NCBI GenBank assembly: GCA_016201405.1
Contig: JACQCZ010000014.1
Location: forward strand, 170,631 to 234,630
Direction of reading: 5' to 3'
DNA from: Candidatus Acetothermia bacterium
Lineage (GTDB): Bacteria > Bipolaricaulota > Bipolaricaulia > RBG-16-55-9
Length of the DNA: 64,000 nt
This document shows, piece after piece, positions 27,288 through 35,519 of this stretch. Numbering within the stretch: position 1 is the first letter of the stretch; each line of letters opens with the position of its first letter. The translations under genes were made by a program, and so were the position numbers. The notes beneath the pieces were generated by a model. That model was not told the DNA's origin, ran no database searches, and saw only the letters and a program-made list of their open reading frames with translations.

Positions 27288-28124
27288 CTACTTTGCTTTC
27301 AGGCTGTCGCTTTGAGGTTCGATCCGGTTGAGCTTGTAGAGCACAGCTCCTTCGCTGGTCTGGTCTACAATCCACAAGTTGCCATCCATATCGAATTGCC
27401 AGTCCGCAGGGGATTGCAGGTTTTGGATCAGCTTGTCTGTCTGATCCAAGCGGAGTCGGACGACCGAGCTGGGGGTGAGCACAAAGAGATATCCATCCCG
27501 AATCTGAGCCGAGTATTCGCGGGCAAGGCTCGCTGGCTTCTCGTCAGCAATGTGAGGCGGCGGGGCGCTGATCATCGTCTTTGCGGCTGCACCACTGCTT
27601 GTCGTGCCAGTAGCAGTATTGTCATTCTCAGCGCCTGGATTGAGAGATTGTGATGCTGTTGTGAGACCAGCAGTTTGATCTCCAAGCGCAGATGACAGCA
27701 TATCTTCTGGATCTCTCTTCTCTGGGCCCGCCATTTTGACAGCAGCGCCAAATTCAAGAGTCTGATCGGGCAGCTTGGGCGAGATGCGTGCATCAAATTG
27801 GCTGATGGGAGCCGGTGTTGACGAAGAGAATGTCGATGAGCTGCCGCCCCAAAGATGCGCGAATGACCCCACCCCAAAGAAGATCGCCGCAATCAAGGCA
27901 TGGGAGAGAGCCAGCCTAATGATACGAGGATTTTGGAACCAGGGCACTTTTGGCACGCCCTGGCTTGCACGAGACTCATCTCGTCTCTCATCCAATACTT
28001 TAGCCAGCCGCTGATCGAGCTTTGCCAGATGGGTGTCTGCCTTGCTTGCCAGATGGCAGCTGAGCAGCTTTTCCATGTCAGAGTCAGAAATCTCTGGGCG
28101 ATGCTCGTGCTTTTTGTCACTCAT
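27288..28124 (-). CDS. Putative anti-sigma factor, single-pass membrane protein
   Basis: A 278-residue protein whose ATG overlaps the ECF sigma stop by 8 bases. The N-terminal cytoplasmic part (1-70) is helical and contains a Cys-His pair (LSCHL), resembling a degenerate zinc-binding anti-sigma domain. One transmembrane helix spans about 71-91. The extracytoplasmic part is Ser/Thr/Ala-rich and ends with a beta-like domain (GYLFVLTP, WQFDMDGNLWIVDQ), suggestive of one propeller blade. Its identity rests mainly on gene order and topology. Confidence 0.65.
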   Translation of the reverse strand: MSDKKHEHRPEISDSDMEKLLSCHLASKADTHLAKLDQRLAKVLDERRDESRASQGVPKVPWFQNPRIIRLALSHALIAAIFFGVGSFAHLWGGSSSTFSSSTPAPISQFDARISPKLPDQTLEFGAAVKMAGPEKRDPEDMLSSALGDQTAGLTTASQSLNPGAENDNTATGTTSSGAAAKTMISAPPPHIADEKPASLAREYSAQIRDGYLFVLTPSSVVRLRLDQTDKLIQNLQSPADWQFDMDGNLWIVDQTSEGAVLYKLNRIEPQSDSLKAK

Positions 28125-28692
28125 GGGAGCCCACCCCCTTTGCAATCAGCGCATCGCGCAACCGGCCTTTGGCGCGGTTGATCCGACTGCCCACTGTATC
28201 TTCAGCAACCGGTTTGCCCTCTCGTTCAGTCAGAATGCTGGCAATCTCACGGTAGCTCAGATCGGAATAGTATCTGAGCACCAGCGGGATTCTAAATTCA
28301 TCATCCAGCTCAGCGATGGCCTCATTGACCGCTTGGGCGCGAAAGTCTTTGGCAACTTCCAGATCGAGGTTGCCATCAGCCCAGTCTGCCTTTTGAGTTG
28401 TGATCCATTGCTTAACCCAGTGCAGCCCGCGCTTCCTCCTTCGCAGCTTGTCGCGACAGAGGTTGGCTGCAATGGTCGTCAGCCAGCCCTTTAAGTTGCC
28501 ATTGGGGCTTAACGACTTAGCATTCTCGAAGACCTTGACGAACGTCTCTTGCGCTGCATCCAGCGCCTCATCTTCGTTCCTGAGAATCGCAAAGCACACA
28601 GACATCACCACACGTTTATACTCCTGGTAGAGCTCAGCCCAGGCGTCGCGGTCGCTACAGGCGATCCGCTCCTGAATCTCCCTTGTTCCCAT
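28117..28692 (-). CDS. ECF-type RNA polymerase sigma factor
   Basis: A 191-residue sigma70-family protein with region 2 (ELYQEYKRVVMSVCFAILRNEDEALDAAQETF, residues about 20-55, written here in parts: AAQETFVKVFE) and region 4 (about 130-185, with LSYREIA and VGSRINRAKGRL). I chose the ATG at 28692, preceded by a GAGGGGG tract; a longer start at 28779 lacks family similarity. It heads the operon with the anti-sigma and the VIT-VWA gene and is divergent from an alpha/beta hydrolase. Confidence 0.88.
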   Translation of the reverse strand: MGTREIQERIACSDRDAWAELYQEYKRVVMSVCFAILRNEDEALDAAQETFVKVFENAKSLSPNGNLKGWLTTIAANLCRDKLRRRKRGLHWVKQWITTQKADWADGNLDLEVAKDFRAQAVNEAIAELDDEFRIPLVLRYYSDLSYREIASILTEREGKPVAEDTVGSRINRAKGRLRDALIAKGVGSHE

Positions 28693-28832
28693 TTTGCTGG
28701 AACCCCCTCGTGCGAAGGCTCTCACCCTCAAGTACGCCTTGGATGAAGATTCCTTCCCGAACCGATCTGTCGCATTCAATTTCTTCAGAGAGTATATTCT
28801 GTTCTGGAAGTTTAAAGCATCTTGAACCCACT

Positions 28833-29630
28833 ATGTTTATGCCCATGCAAGCTGAGATGACTCCGATGGAGATGCAGAGCCACATGCTCGTCGTCTCCGA
28901 GACGCCGCGAGTTCAGCTCCATGTCATTGAGAGCGGGCCACGCAACGCGACCATGACTATCGTCTTCGTCCATGGTTACGGCGGATGGGCGACTCAATGG
29001 CTTGCGCAAATGGAGTGTTTTGACACACAGACCCGCGTCATCTCCATTGATCTCAGAGGGCACGGGAAGTCAGACCGACCCAGGAGCACATACTCTTCTG
29101 ACGAGCTGTTAGGCGATCTTGAGAAAGCATTTCAGTTATTAAATATCAAGAAGCCATTTGTGCTGGTCGGCCATTCATTTGGAGCGGCACTCGTCGCTGA
29201 GTATGCCGTTCGCCATCCGGGTGATGTTGAAAGACTGGTCTTACTCAATGCCTCCACCAGTTATTCAGTCAATGCTCTGCTCAGGCTTCCCTTATTACTG
29301 CCCGACTGGCTCATTGATGGGGTTCTCAACATAATTAATAAGCAGACTCTCGTCTATGCAGCACCTTCTTTTGTGCTCAAGGCACTCTACTGGGACGCGC
29401 TAAGCCAGTGGAATGCCTCTGAATATTTCAGCAAAATCACAATTCCCGCGCTCGTCATTTCGCCCACGGGCGATCCCGTATTCTCCCAGCAAGAGATGGA
29501 TGAAGTAGCTCAGATGATTCCTGGCTCAAAGCTGATCAAGATCAAAGTCTCAACTCACATGACGATGATGCGCCGTCCTGGTGAAGTCAATCAGGCAATG
29601 GCTCAGTTCCTAGGCCTCTCCGGCTGCTGA
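28833..29630 (+). CDS. Alpha/beta hydrolase
   Basis: A 265-residue alpha/beta-hydrolase-fold enzyme. It has the oxyanion segment VFVHGYGG, the nucleophile elbow GHSFGAA, an acid in PTGDPVF and the catalytic His in STHMTM. Substrates are not predictable; esterases and C-C hydrolases share this pattern. The start is uncertain among several ATGs between 28833 and 28872, none with a strong ribosome-binding site. It is divergent from the ECF sigma gene. Confidence 0.8.
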   Translation: MFMPMQAEMTPMEMQSHMLVVSETPRVQLHVIESGPRNATMTIVFVHGYGGWATQWLAQMECFDTQTRVISIDLRGHGKSDRPRSTYSSDELLGDLEKAFQLLNIKKPFVLVGHSFGAALVAEYAVRHPGDVERLVLLNASTSYSVNALLRLPLLLPDWLIDGVLNIINKQTLVYAAPSFVLKALYWDALSQWNASEYFSKITIPALVISPTGDPVFSQQEMDEVAQMIPGSKLIKIKVSTHMTMMRRPGEVNQAMAQFLGLSGC

Positions 29631-29673
29631 GTCTTTCGCATTACATACTTATCCTGCGATCTCTTTCAGGCTA

Positions 29674-29789
29674 TCAAGGTGTGAGGAACTGCCCGGATGC
29701 AGACATCGGGACCTCGCGATGGGGTCAAAGCTCCCTATGGATCATGGACGAGAGGGAGTGAAGCACTCCAGGCAGGTCTGTAGGCTTGA
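29674..29789 (+). ncRNA. Candidate structured RNA leader (riboswitch-like), unidentified
   Basis: The gap after the hydrolase folds as a multi-branch element. TCAAG (29674-29678) closes with CTTGA (29785-29789). Inside, GTGAGG (29681-29686) pairs with CCTCGC (29712-29717) around CCCGgATG / CATCGGG (29692-29710). CTCCCT (29731-29736) can pair with AGGGAG (29753-29758), but GGAGTG / CACTCC (29755-29769) competes with it. CTGCC and GGCAG can form a further long-range pair. The closing stem ends 7 bases before an ATG, so it could gate translation. It matches no riboswitch class I recognise. Confidence 0.4.
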
Positions 29790-29796
29790 GAATATT

Positions 29797-30027
29797 ATGA
29801 CACAGTACGCACTAACCTCGCTCAGCGGATACTTTGGGCTTCCCGTACAAGAACTCCACAATCGCCTGTCAGCACTCAACCCACTCCTTCAGTTGGACTC
29901 AGATCCAAAAGAGACGAGCCGGGATTCTGTAGATGATTATGGATTTCGTCTCTTGCTTTGCTTAGACCGGTTGCTTCATGAAGAGACTGAAGCTCTAAAA
30001 GTGGGGAGGGCGGCCCACCAGCTTTGA
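29797..30027 (+). CDS. Small hypothetical protein
   Basis: A 76-residue open frame starting at ATG 29797, just after the structured segment. The sequence has a helix-turn-helix-like stretch (SLSGYFGLPVQELHNRL) and a Leu-rich second helix, and its codon use looks ordinary. No family is recognised. The Shine-Dalgarno (TTGAG) is weak and part of the putative closing stem. The stop codon lies inside the loop of a 7-bp hairpin (30008-30046). Confidence 0.45.
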   Translation: MTQYALTSLSGYFGLPVQELHNRLSALNPLLQLDSDPKETSRDSVDDYGFRLLLCLDRLLHEETEALKVGRAAHQL

Positions 30028-30046
30028 GGCAGGTAGTGAGCCGCCC
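30008..30046. terminator. GC-rich hairpin enclosing the stop of the 76-residue gene
   Basis: GGGCGGC (30008-30014) and GCCGCCC (30040-30046) form a perfect 7-bp stem, with partial inner pairing (CCACC with GGTAGTG). The plus strand continues ATTATTGTG, a weak terminator tail. The hairpin could act as a terminator or as mRNA protection. Confidence 0.4.
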
Positions 30047-30057
30047 ATTATTGTGAT

Positions 30058-30112
30058 CCTCAAGGCAAAACCCAAACCCGACTGGGTAGCAGGTGGGGAA
30101 AAATCCTTGAGG
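30058..30112. repeat. 8-bp inverted repeat with inner hairpin, function unknown
   Basis: CCTCAAGG (30058-30065) and CCTTGAGG (30105-30112) are perfectly complementary. Inside, ACCCA (30070-30074) pairs with TGGGT (30083-30087). The remaining stretch to 30350 contains no gene I can support; a 96-codon minus-strand frame crosses it but shows no ribosome-binding site or family. Confidence 0.45.
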
Positions 30113-30350
30113 CCAGTAAGGAGGTTCTTCTCTTCAAATTCTCTCATCATTCCGTTGCTGTAATTGCTCATAGTATCCACCGCACCCGCTGATCTTCTCT
30201 GCGGGCAGAGGTGATCATACACTTCAATCTGAAGCTTCCGATATTTCTCATCCAAGTGAATGGCCAATCGAGAGGCGCGGTTCAAAAGAGTCTAGCTGTA
30301 CTAAAAGAGATTCTTTGCTGTGATCCTGGAGTTGTGATATCGTCTTGGCC

Positions 30351-30950
30351 ATGAGAATTCTGCAGAGATTCAAACCTTCAGCCGCCGCAGTAGTACTCAG
30401 TCTGTTCGCTATCTCACTCTCTGGTTGCGGTCCCAAAGCACTCTCTGTTGCGGACTATCACGGCCAGGTTCTTAGCATATTGAAATCCGACTCGACAGAG
30501 TCAGACGCGACCTCTGCCAATGCAGGCTTTGCCTCAATGATCTCAGTCTTGATAGACGACATTGGCTGCATGGGGCGGGGCTGCACTCTTGCGATCCGCT
30601 TCCAGCACATGCGAGAATTGGCTCAAGGGGATCGGCCTGCGCTTGCTAGTTACCGCGGACAGCTCTGTGGCAAGGACTTTCATCCGCCGAAAGAAGAATC
30701 CGAGGCCAACCAGAAAATCTGCGACTCTCTCCTCCAAATCCTTGAGGAGATGGCTAGCATTGAATCCACAGCGAACGCATCGCTCAAATTGTTTCCGACG
30801 ACTGAGGGCCAGCCTCTAGAGACTTCCGTTCAGATCGCATTAGAAGGCGCTTCGACCAATCTGGGCCGGAGCCAGCAAAAGATCAGGGATTTAATAACAT
30901 CTCTGGAGAAGATTGACTGGCTGCAGCCCGCCCTGCCTGACCTGCAATAA
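30351..30950 (+). CDS. Lipoprotein of unknown function
   Basis: A 199-residue protein with a lipoprotein signal peptide: hydrophobic core about residues 11-23 and lipobox LSGC with Cys26. The mature domain is mainly helical, contains five further cysteines (for example in GCMGRGC and GQLCGK) and ends in an LQPALPDLQ tail. I do not recognise the family. It converges on the ABC permease gene, with only 3 bases between stops. Confidence 0.65.
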   Translation: MRILQRFKPSAAAVVLSLFAISLSGCGPKALSVADYHGQVLSILKSDSTESDATSANAGFASMISVLIDDIGCMGRGCTLAIRFQHMRELAQGDRPALASYRGQLCGKDFHPPKEESEANQKICDSLLQILEEMASIESTANASLKLFPTTEGQPLETSVQIALEGASTNLGRSQQKIRDLITSLEKIDWLQPALPDLQ

Positions 30951-30953
30951 GAA

Positions 30954-32018
30954 TTATCGCTTCTGGAGATGTGGATCGAAGATGTCTCTCACGGCGTCGC
31001 CGATCAAGTTGAAGGCAAGCACAAAGAGCGAGATGGCAACTGCAGGCACTGCCAACACAAACCAATATTGAGTGCCTCCTCCCACCCACCCCTGTGCATT
31101 ATTGACCAGCTGCCCCCAGTCAGCATAGCCAAGCGGTGAGCCCAATCCAAGAAAACTGAGCGCAGCCACTGTGACCACTTGGCTTCCAAAGTCCAGCGAA
31201 GCATAAATCAAGACCGGATAGATAATGTTAGGCAAAAGATGTCGAAAGATAATGCGTCTATTGCTCGCTCCCGCAGCTCTTGCTGCTTGCACATAATCTT
31301 TTTCACGAGCGCTAAGCATGTCACCGCGAACAAGCCGTGCATAGGTGACCCAGTTTACTAAAATAATTGCGGCAACTACGATCCAGACTCCCGCAATGGT
31401 GATATGCAGACCCAAAATATTGATATATGGCAGCGTTCCGAGCACGATACTGAGCACGACCACCAACACCAAAAATGGCAGAGCCAGAAAGATATCGACG
31501 ACCCGCATCAGGAAGTCATCTACAATTCCACCCGTAAATCCGGCAACGCTGCCGATGAGCAATCCAACGAGTAGTGAGAGGCCAACGATGATGACCGCAA
31601 CTTCGAAGGAAGTGCGCGTTCCCCAGATGACACCGTAGTAGAGATCAAACTGACTGGATCCCGTCGTTCCAAGTGGGTGCAATTTCCAATCGGGTGGGAA
31701 TGTATTCCAGGCATCCATATTGGGTGGAACTGGGAAAGAACTCCGAATTGATGTGTCTTGCGGGATCAGAAGTGGATCCAACCCCTGTCTCGGAGGCGCA
31801 AGCCAAGGGGCTAAAAGCGCTATAGCAACGAAGACTAGGATTAAGCCAATGCCAGTTGCAGAAAGCGGATTTCTTAAAAACTTACGAGCCGTCTTGACGA
31901 ATCCTGGCCACCAGGGCAGGGTATCTCGTAACTCTCGCCGATCTTCGATCTGGGGTGGAAGATTGTATGACTGCTTCCTGCGGGTATCGACTGCTCGAAG
32001 ATCCGTGCTTTTAGACAC
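30954..32018 (-). CDS. Peptide-type ABC transporter permease (DppC/OppC family)
   Basis: A 354-residue inner-membrane permease with about six transmembrane helices. It has an N-terminal OppC-type domain (NPLSATGIGLILVF) and the EAA-loop motif region (VQAARAAGASNRRIIFRHLLPN) that contacts the ATPase. It lies 2 bases after the DppB-like gene. With the binding protein upstream it forms a peptide/nickel-family importer that lacks its ATPases in this window. Confidence 0.92.
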   Translation of the reverse strand: MSKSTDLRAVDTRRKQSYNLPPQIEDRRELRDTLPWWPGFVKTARKFLRNPLSATGIGLILVFVAIALLAPWLAPPRQGLDPLLIPQDTSIRSSFPVPPNMDAWNTFPPDWKLHPLGTTGSSQFDLYYGVIWGTRTSFEVAVIIVGLSLLVGLLIGSVAGFTGGIVDDFLMRVVDIFLALPFLVLVVVLSIVLGTLPYINILGLHITIAGVWIVVAAIILVNWVTYARLVRGDMLSAREKDYVQAARAAGASNRRIIFRHLLPNIIYPVLIYASLDFGSQVVTVAALSFLGLGSPLGYADWGQLVNNAQGWVGGGTQYWFVLAVPAVAISLFVLAFNLIGDAVRDIFDPHLQKR

Positions 32019-32020
32019 GG

Positions 32021-33091
32021 CTAGCCCAACCTCACTCGGGGGTCAACGAAAGCATACATTAAGTCAGCCACCAGATTGGTAAGCACCCAGAGGATTGTCA
32101 CAAAGATTGTGAATCCCAGAACGCCAGCAATGTCTAGCCCGGTCGCTGCCTTCTGGAAGTACAGCCCAACTCCACGAATCCCAAAGACTGTCTCTGTGAT
32201 AACCAGGCCCGAAAGCAAACCACCAATCAGCAGCGTGGAAATTGTGATCACAGGGATCAGTGCATTGCGAAAGGCATGCTTATTAATCACAAACTTCTCT
32301 TTTAGCCCTTTGGCCCGGGCAGTATTGACATAATCTTCTTTCAGAGTGTTTAGCATGCTTGAGCGGGTGATGCGCACCAAGAGCGCCCAGTTCACAAACG
32401 AAAGGGTGATCATGGGCAGAATCAAGTGAAGAACAGCATCCCAAAAGACATCCCAGTTCCCATTGAGGAGGGCATCAATTGAGTACATATTGGTATAGCT
32501 GTGCCAGAGTGCAGGGTTCTGCACGATGTTATTGCTGGCATTGCTTAAGCGCCCCGTGCCAAAGAGCCCAAATCCACCATAAAAGACAAGCAAGAGCACC
32601 AGACCTAAAACAAAGACGGGAACTGAATACGCTGTGATGGACATCATTCGAGTCAGCTGATCGAGAATGCGGTTCTGTTGGACGGCAGCTCGCACACCGA
32701 GATAAACGCCCCCGATCAGAATGGGCAAAATGCTAAAGATGACCAGCTCAAACGTGACAGGAATAAAGCTCCCGAGTGCTTGAGAGACGGGCATCTTTGC
32801 CGTCACAGACCACCCTAAATTACCCTGAAGAAGCCCCGGATAAAATTTGCCATCTTGGTCAGACGTAAATCCCACGAGCCATTCTTTGAATTGAGTCAAA
32901 AAACCCTGATCCAAGTGATGGAGCTTGATGAGGCCATTGATCTCGCTGATTCGTGGAGGCTTGTCCCCCCCTAAAAAGGCATAGACTTTGACGGCGGGAG
33001 GTAGTGAATAGAAAAGAGCAAATACAATCAGAATTAAGATAAAAGCAATGACTGGAACGACCAACAATCTACGAATGATATAGGACAACAT
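32021..33091 (-). CDS. Peptide-type ABC transporter permease (DppB/OppB family)
   Basis: A 356-residue permease. The N-terminus MLSYIIRRLLVVP is typical of DppB/OppB, and the C-terminal half holds the EAA-type loop (YVNTARAKGLKEKFVINKHAFRNAL) and the GLVITETVFGIRGVG segment. It is transcribed between the binding-protein gene and the second permease. A strong hairpin lies just upstream, between it and the binding-protein gene. Confidence 0.92.
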   Translation of the reverse strand: MLSYIIRRLLVVPVIAFILILIVFALFYSLPPAVKVYAFLGGDKPPRISEINGLIKLHHLDQGFLTQFKEWLVGFTSDQDGKFYPGLLQGNLGWSVTAKMPVSQALGSFIPVTFELVIFSILPILIGGVYLGVRAAVQQNRILDQLTRMMSITAYSVPVFVLGLVLLLVFYGGFGLFGTGRLSNASNNIVQNPALWHSYTNMYSIDALLNGNWDVFWDAVLHLILPMITLSFVNWALLVRITRSSMLNTLKEDYVNTARAKGLKEKFVINKHAFRNALIPVITISTLLIGGLLSGLVITETVFGIRGVGLYFQKAATGLDIAGVLGFTIFVTILWVLTNLVADLMYAFVDPRVRLG

Positions 33092-33157
33092 GCCCCGTCA
33101 TCCCTCCCGATGGAGTTCGATTTTACCCTCAACAAAAAGCTCCAGTTTGAGAAGACC

Positions 33158-33188
33158 AAAGAGGAGGGGCATTGCGCCCCTCCTCTTT
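33158..33188 (-). terminator. Strong 13-bp hairpin between binding-protein and permease genes
   Basis: AAAGAGGAGGGGC pairs perfectly with GCCCCTCCTCTTT around a 5-base loop. On the transcribed minus strand no long T-tract follows (GGTCTTCTC), so it more likely acts as an attenuator or as 3'-end protection that gives more binding protein than permease, as in other ABC operons. Confidence 0.65.
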
Positions 33189-33204
33189 GTTTAGGTTTCG
33201 TTGA

Positions 33205-35307
33205 TTATTGGTTGCCTGGGATCGGAGAGATCGCCGCGCCAGTGCAGCTTGTGGCAGCAGGCGTTGCTCCACCGACGACTGAAGCGACGCCTGGGAAGCT
33301 GCCGCAGACGTTGTCCTTGCCATCGCCTTCAGCGACCTTAGAGAGAATTCTCTCAGAGGCCGGGTTGAAGACTGGACCAATCGTGCTCCCGTTGTCGGCG
33401 ACGTTGTAGGTGAAGTTGTTTAGCCAGTGAGCCATAACTTCAGGCTGAGTGGGCTGCGCAACTGTGATCTCCAATGCATTATCTACATAGAGCTTTTGCA
33501 ATGTGTAGTAGACATCCTGACGAACATCCTGAGCGGCCGAGGATTGTCCAAGCATGAGGAGCTCGTCCCAGTTGTTGTAGGGTTTGTGAAGTGTCTCTGT
33601 AGCACCTGGGAAACTCCACGCGGGCAGCTTGTCGATGTTGTCCGTCCCTGAGTAGGCCGAGCCAACGGCGCGGCTGCCCATCCACTGCAACAAGTAGTCG
33701 GCTGCGTCCGTATAGTCTGGTGCCCAGCCGCAGGTGTGAATCGGCAATGTGCCATCCACAATCTCGTTGAGGAGCTGTGCGAAGGGCACGTTCCTCACGC
33801 TCATGTTGAGGCCTCCATGACGACCATACTTGCCCTGGTCATTGAGTGCCTGCAAGTTGGCCTGCAACAAGTTGAGCCAGATCTGGCGGTTTTTGTTGCC
33901 GGAGTTGTAGCTGGCGGTGAAGACAAAACCGCTCGTCCATGCTGGGCCCGGGGCGGCAATGGTTCCACCAAAGGCCTGCTTCAACTCATCAGCAGCCTTG
34001 TTGAGATCGGCGCCATTGTTTGGAATGCTTGCAGACGCGTTGACACCAACCTGGTCGGCGTTGTAGAAGTTCAGACCTGCCACGTGCGGAGTAGCCGTGG
34101 CCTGTGCCAATCCGACATAAGCTCGCTGAATAGCGAGTGACTGGTCGAAGAGGAAGTTAAAGGCCTTGCGAATGTGGAGGTCCTGGAAGAAGTCGTGTGG
34201 AATGCCGTTTCCATCAAGCTTGCCAGATCCTGCAAGCACGTTAGAGCCACCCGGTAGCTGGATATCAAAGTTGAAGCAGATGACTTGTGAGACCAGGCTG
34301 GGCAAGGTGGGCAAGGTGCGCGATCCGGCAGTGCTGTAGATCTTTGGCAAGTTGGCGTTCGTCCCGGGATCAATGAAGTCTGTTGCACCATTCTGAAGTT
34401 CGAGAATGCGGGCTGTGTCATCCTCAACAGTCTTGTAGACCACTGTGCTAAAGGAGCCATTCTTTGAAGCGTCGCCCTGCCAGTAGTCAGCGAAGGCCTT
34501 CAACGTCGTGATACGGTTGGCCTTGTCCCAATTCTGCAGACTGTAGGGACCACTGCCAGCGTCAACATCGAAGAGCTCCGTGTTGGCCTGGTTGGGCGGG
34601 TTGTTGTATTTCGTAAAGTTTGCAACGTCTGCGGTGCGGTCGCCCGTGCAGCCTGGCCACCCACCCTTGTCAACGACAACCTTCTTGCTCACGATTCCGG
34701 TCTCTGTAGTAGCTAAAGTCTGTAGCATCGGACCAAATGCGGTGACCAAGTGAATGACTACATTGTTACTATCTACAGTTACGACTTGCTGCTTGCCATT
34801 GTAGCCGCAAACGATGTCTATTAGGTCTGTATTGAGTTTGCCGCTTGAATCGCGGGTGCCAGAGACACCCAGAAGAGCTCCGTTGAAAATGAAGCCTGAT
34901 CCACCATCACGGTCTGTGACGAGCAGCCGCAGCAAGCTGTACTGCACATCTGCTGGGGTTAGAGTATCTCCGTTGTGGAACTTGATACCTGATCGAATGG
35001 AGAAAGTGAAGGTCAGGTTATCCGCACTGATCGTTGGCAATGCACTCGCAACGATCGGAACAAGATCACCCGTACCACCCTTGTAAAACACCAGAGCATC
35101 ATACATGTTTTGGGCGACAGCGCTGCTGGAAGTGTCGAAGAGCCAGACAGGGTCTAGGCTCTGCTGCTCACCGAAGGTGTCATATACGAATGTCGTCACG
35201 TCTGTCTGATCTTTGGCTGCTGCGCTGCCAGCACCTGCCATCGCCCAGACAAATGTGAGCGCGAGCAAAACAATCACAATTTTGCTCTTGGATCTAAACC
35301 ACCACAT
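33205..35307 (-). CDS. ABC transporter substrate-binding protein, family 5 (peptide type)
   Basis: A 700-residue extracytoplasmic binding protein, longer than the usual 500-600. The signal peptide (about 9-31, ending SAAA-KD) has no lipobox cysteine, so it is probably periplasmic rather than a lipoprotein. Family-5 features are the FSIRSGIKFHNGDTLTPADVQYS motif region near residue 100 and the VPFAQLLNEIVDG region. The C-terminal 30 residues are Gly/Ala/Thr-rich with two cysteines. It is the first gene of the importer operon. The substrate could be oligopeptides, but other ligands are possible. Confidence 0.9.
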   Translation of the reverse strand: MWWFRSKSKIVIVLLALTFVWAMAGAGSAAAKDQTDVTTFVYDTFGEQQSLDPVWLFDTSSSAVAQNMYDALVFYKGGTGDLVPIVASALPTISADNLTFTFSIRSGIKFHNGDTLTPADVQYSLLRLLVTDRDGGSGFIFNGALLGVSGTRDSSGKLNTDLIDIVCGYNGKQQVVTVDSNNVVIHLVTAFGPMLQTLATTETGIVSKKVVVDKGGWPGCTGDRTADVANFTKYNNPPNQANTELFDVDAGSGPYSLQNWDKANRITTLKAFADYWQGDASKNGSFSTVVYKTVEDDTARILELQNGATDFIDPGTNANLPKIYSTAGSRTLPTLPSLVSQVICFNFDIQLPGGSNVLAGSGKLDGNGIPHDFFQDLHIRKAFNFLFDQSLAIQRAYVGLAQATATPHVAGLNFYNADQVGVNASASIPNNGADLNKAADELKQAFGGTIAAPGPAWTSGFVFTASYNSGNKNRQIWLNLLQANLQALNDQGKYGRHGGLNMSVRNVPFAQLLNEIVDGTLPIHTCGWAPDYTDAADYLLQWMGSRAVGSAYSGTDNIDKLPAWSFPGATETLHKPYNNWDELLMLGQSSAAQDVRQDVYYTLQKLYVDNALEITVAQPTQPEVMAHWLNNFTYNVADNGSTIGPVFNPASERILSKVAEGDGKDNVCGSFPGVASVVGGATPAATSCTGAAISPIPGNQ

Positions 35308-35519
35308 AGATTACCCTCCTGTATTGGTTAGTGTTTGTTGGGTAGCACGCTGCTACCTTGCTCCTATTCATATTTCTATAATATTAACAGTAAAGATTGC
35401 AAATCTGACGATCTCTTCTTGTTCTTGTCAGTATATAGCATTGCATTTGCCTTATCGACTCTCTTTCTCATTGGATCGCCAACAAAATTGCGGGCGACAT
35501 TGGTTATAATCTTTTCACT

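Noticed and set aside
29674-29789. SAM-I riboswitch
   Set aside because: The ATCAAG and GAGGAACTG-CCCG stretch looks similar at first, but the conserved core (GATGAAACCC, GGCAACC) is absent.
29995-30285. A 96-codon minus-strand frame between the small gene and the lipoprotein gene
   Set aside because: It crosses strong inverted repeats, has no clear ribosome-binding site and no recognised family.
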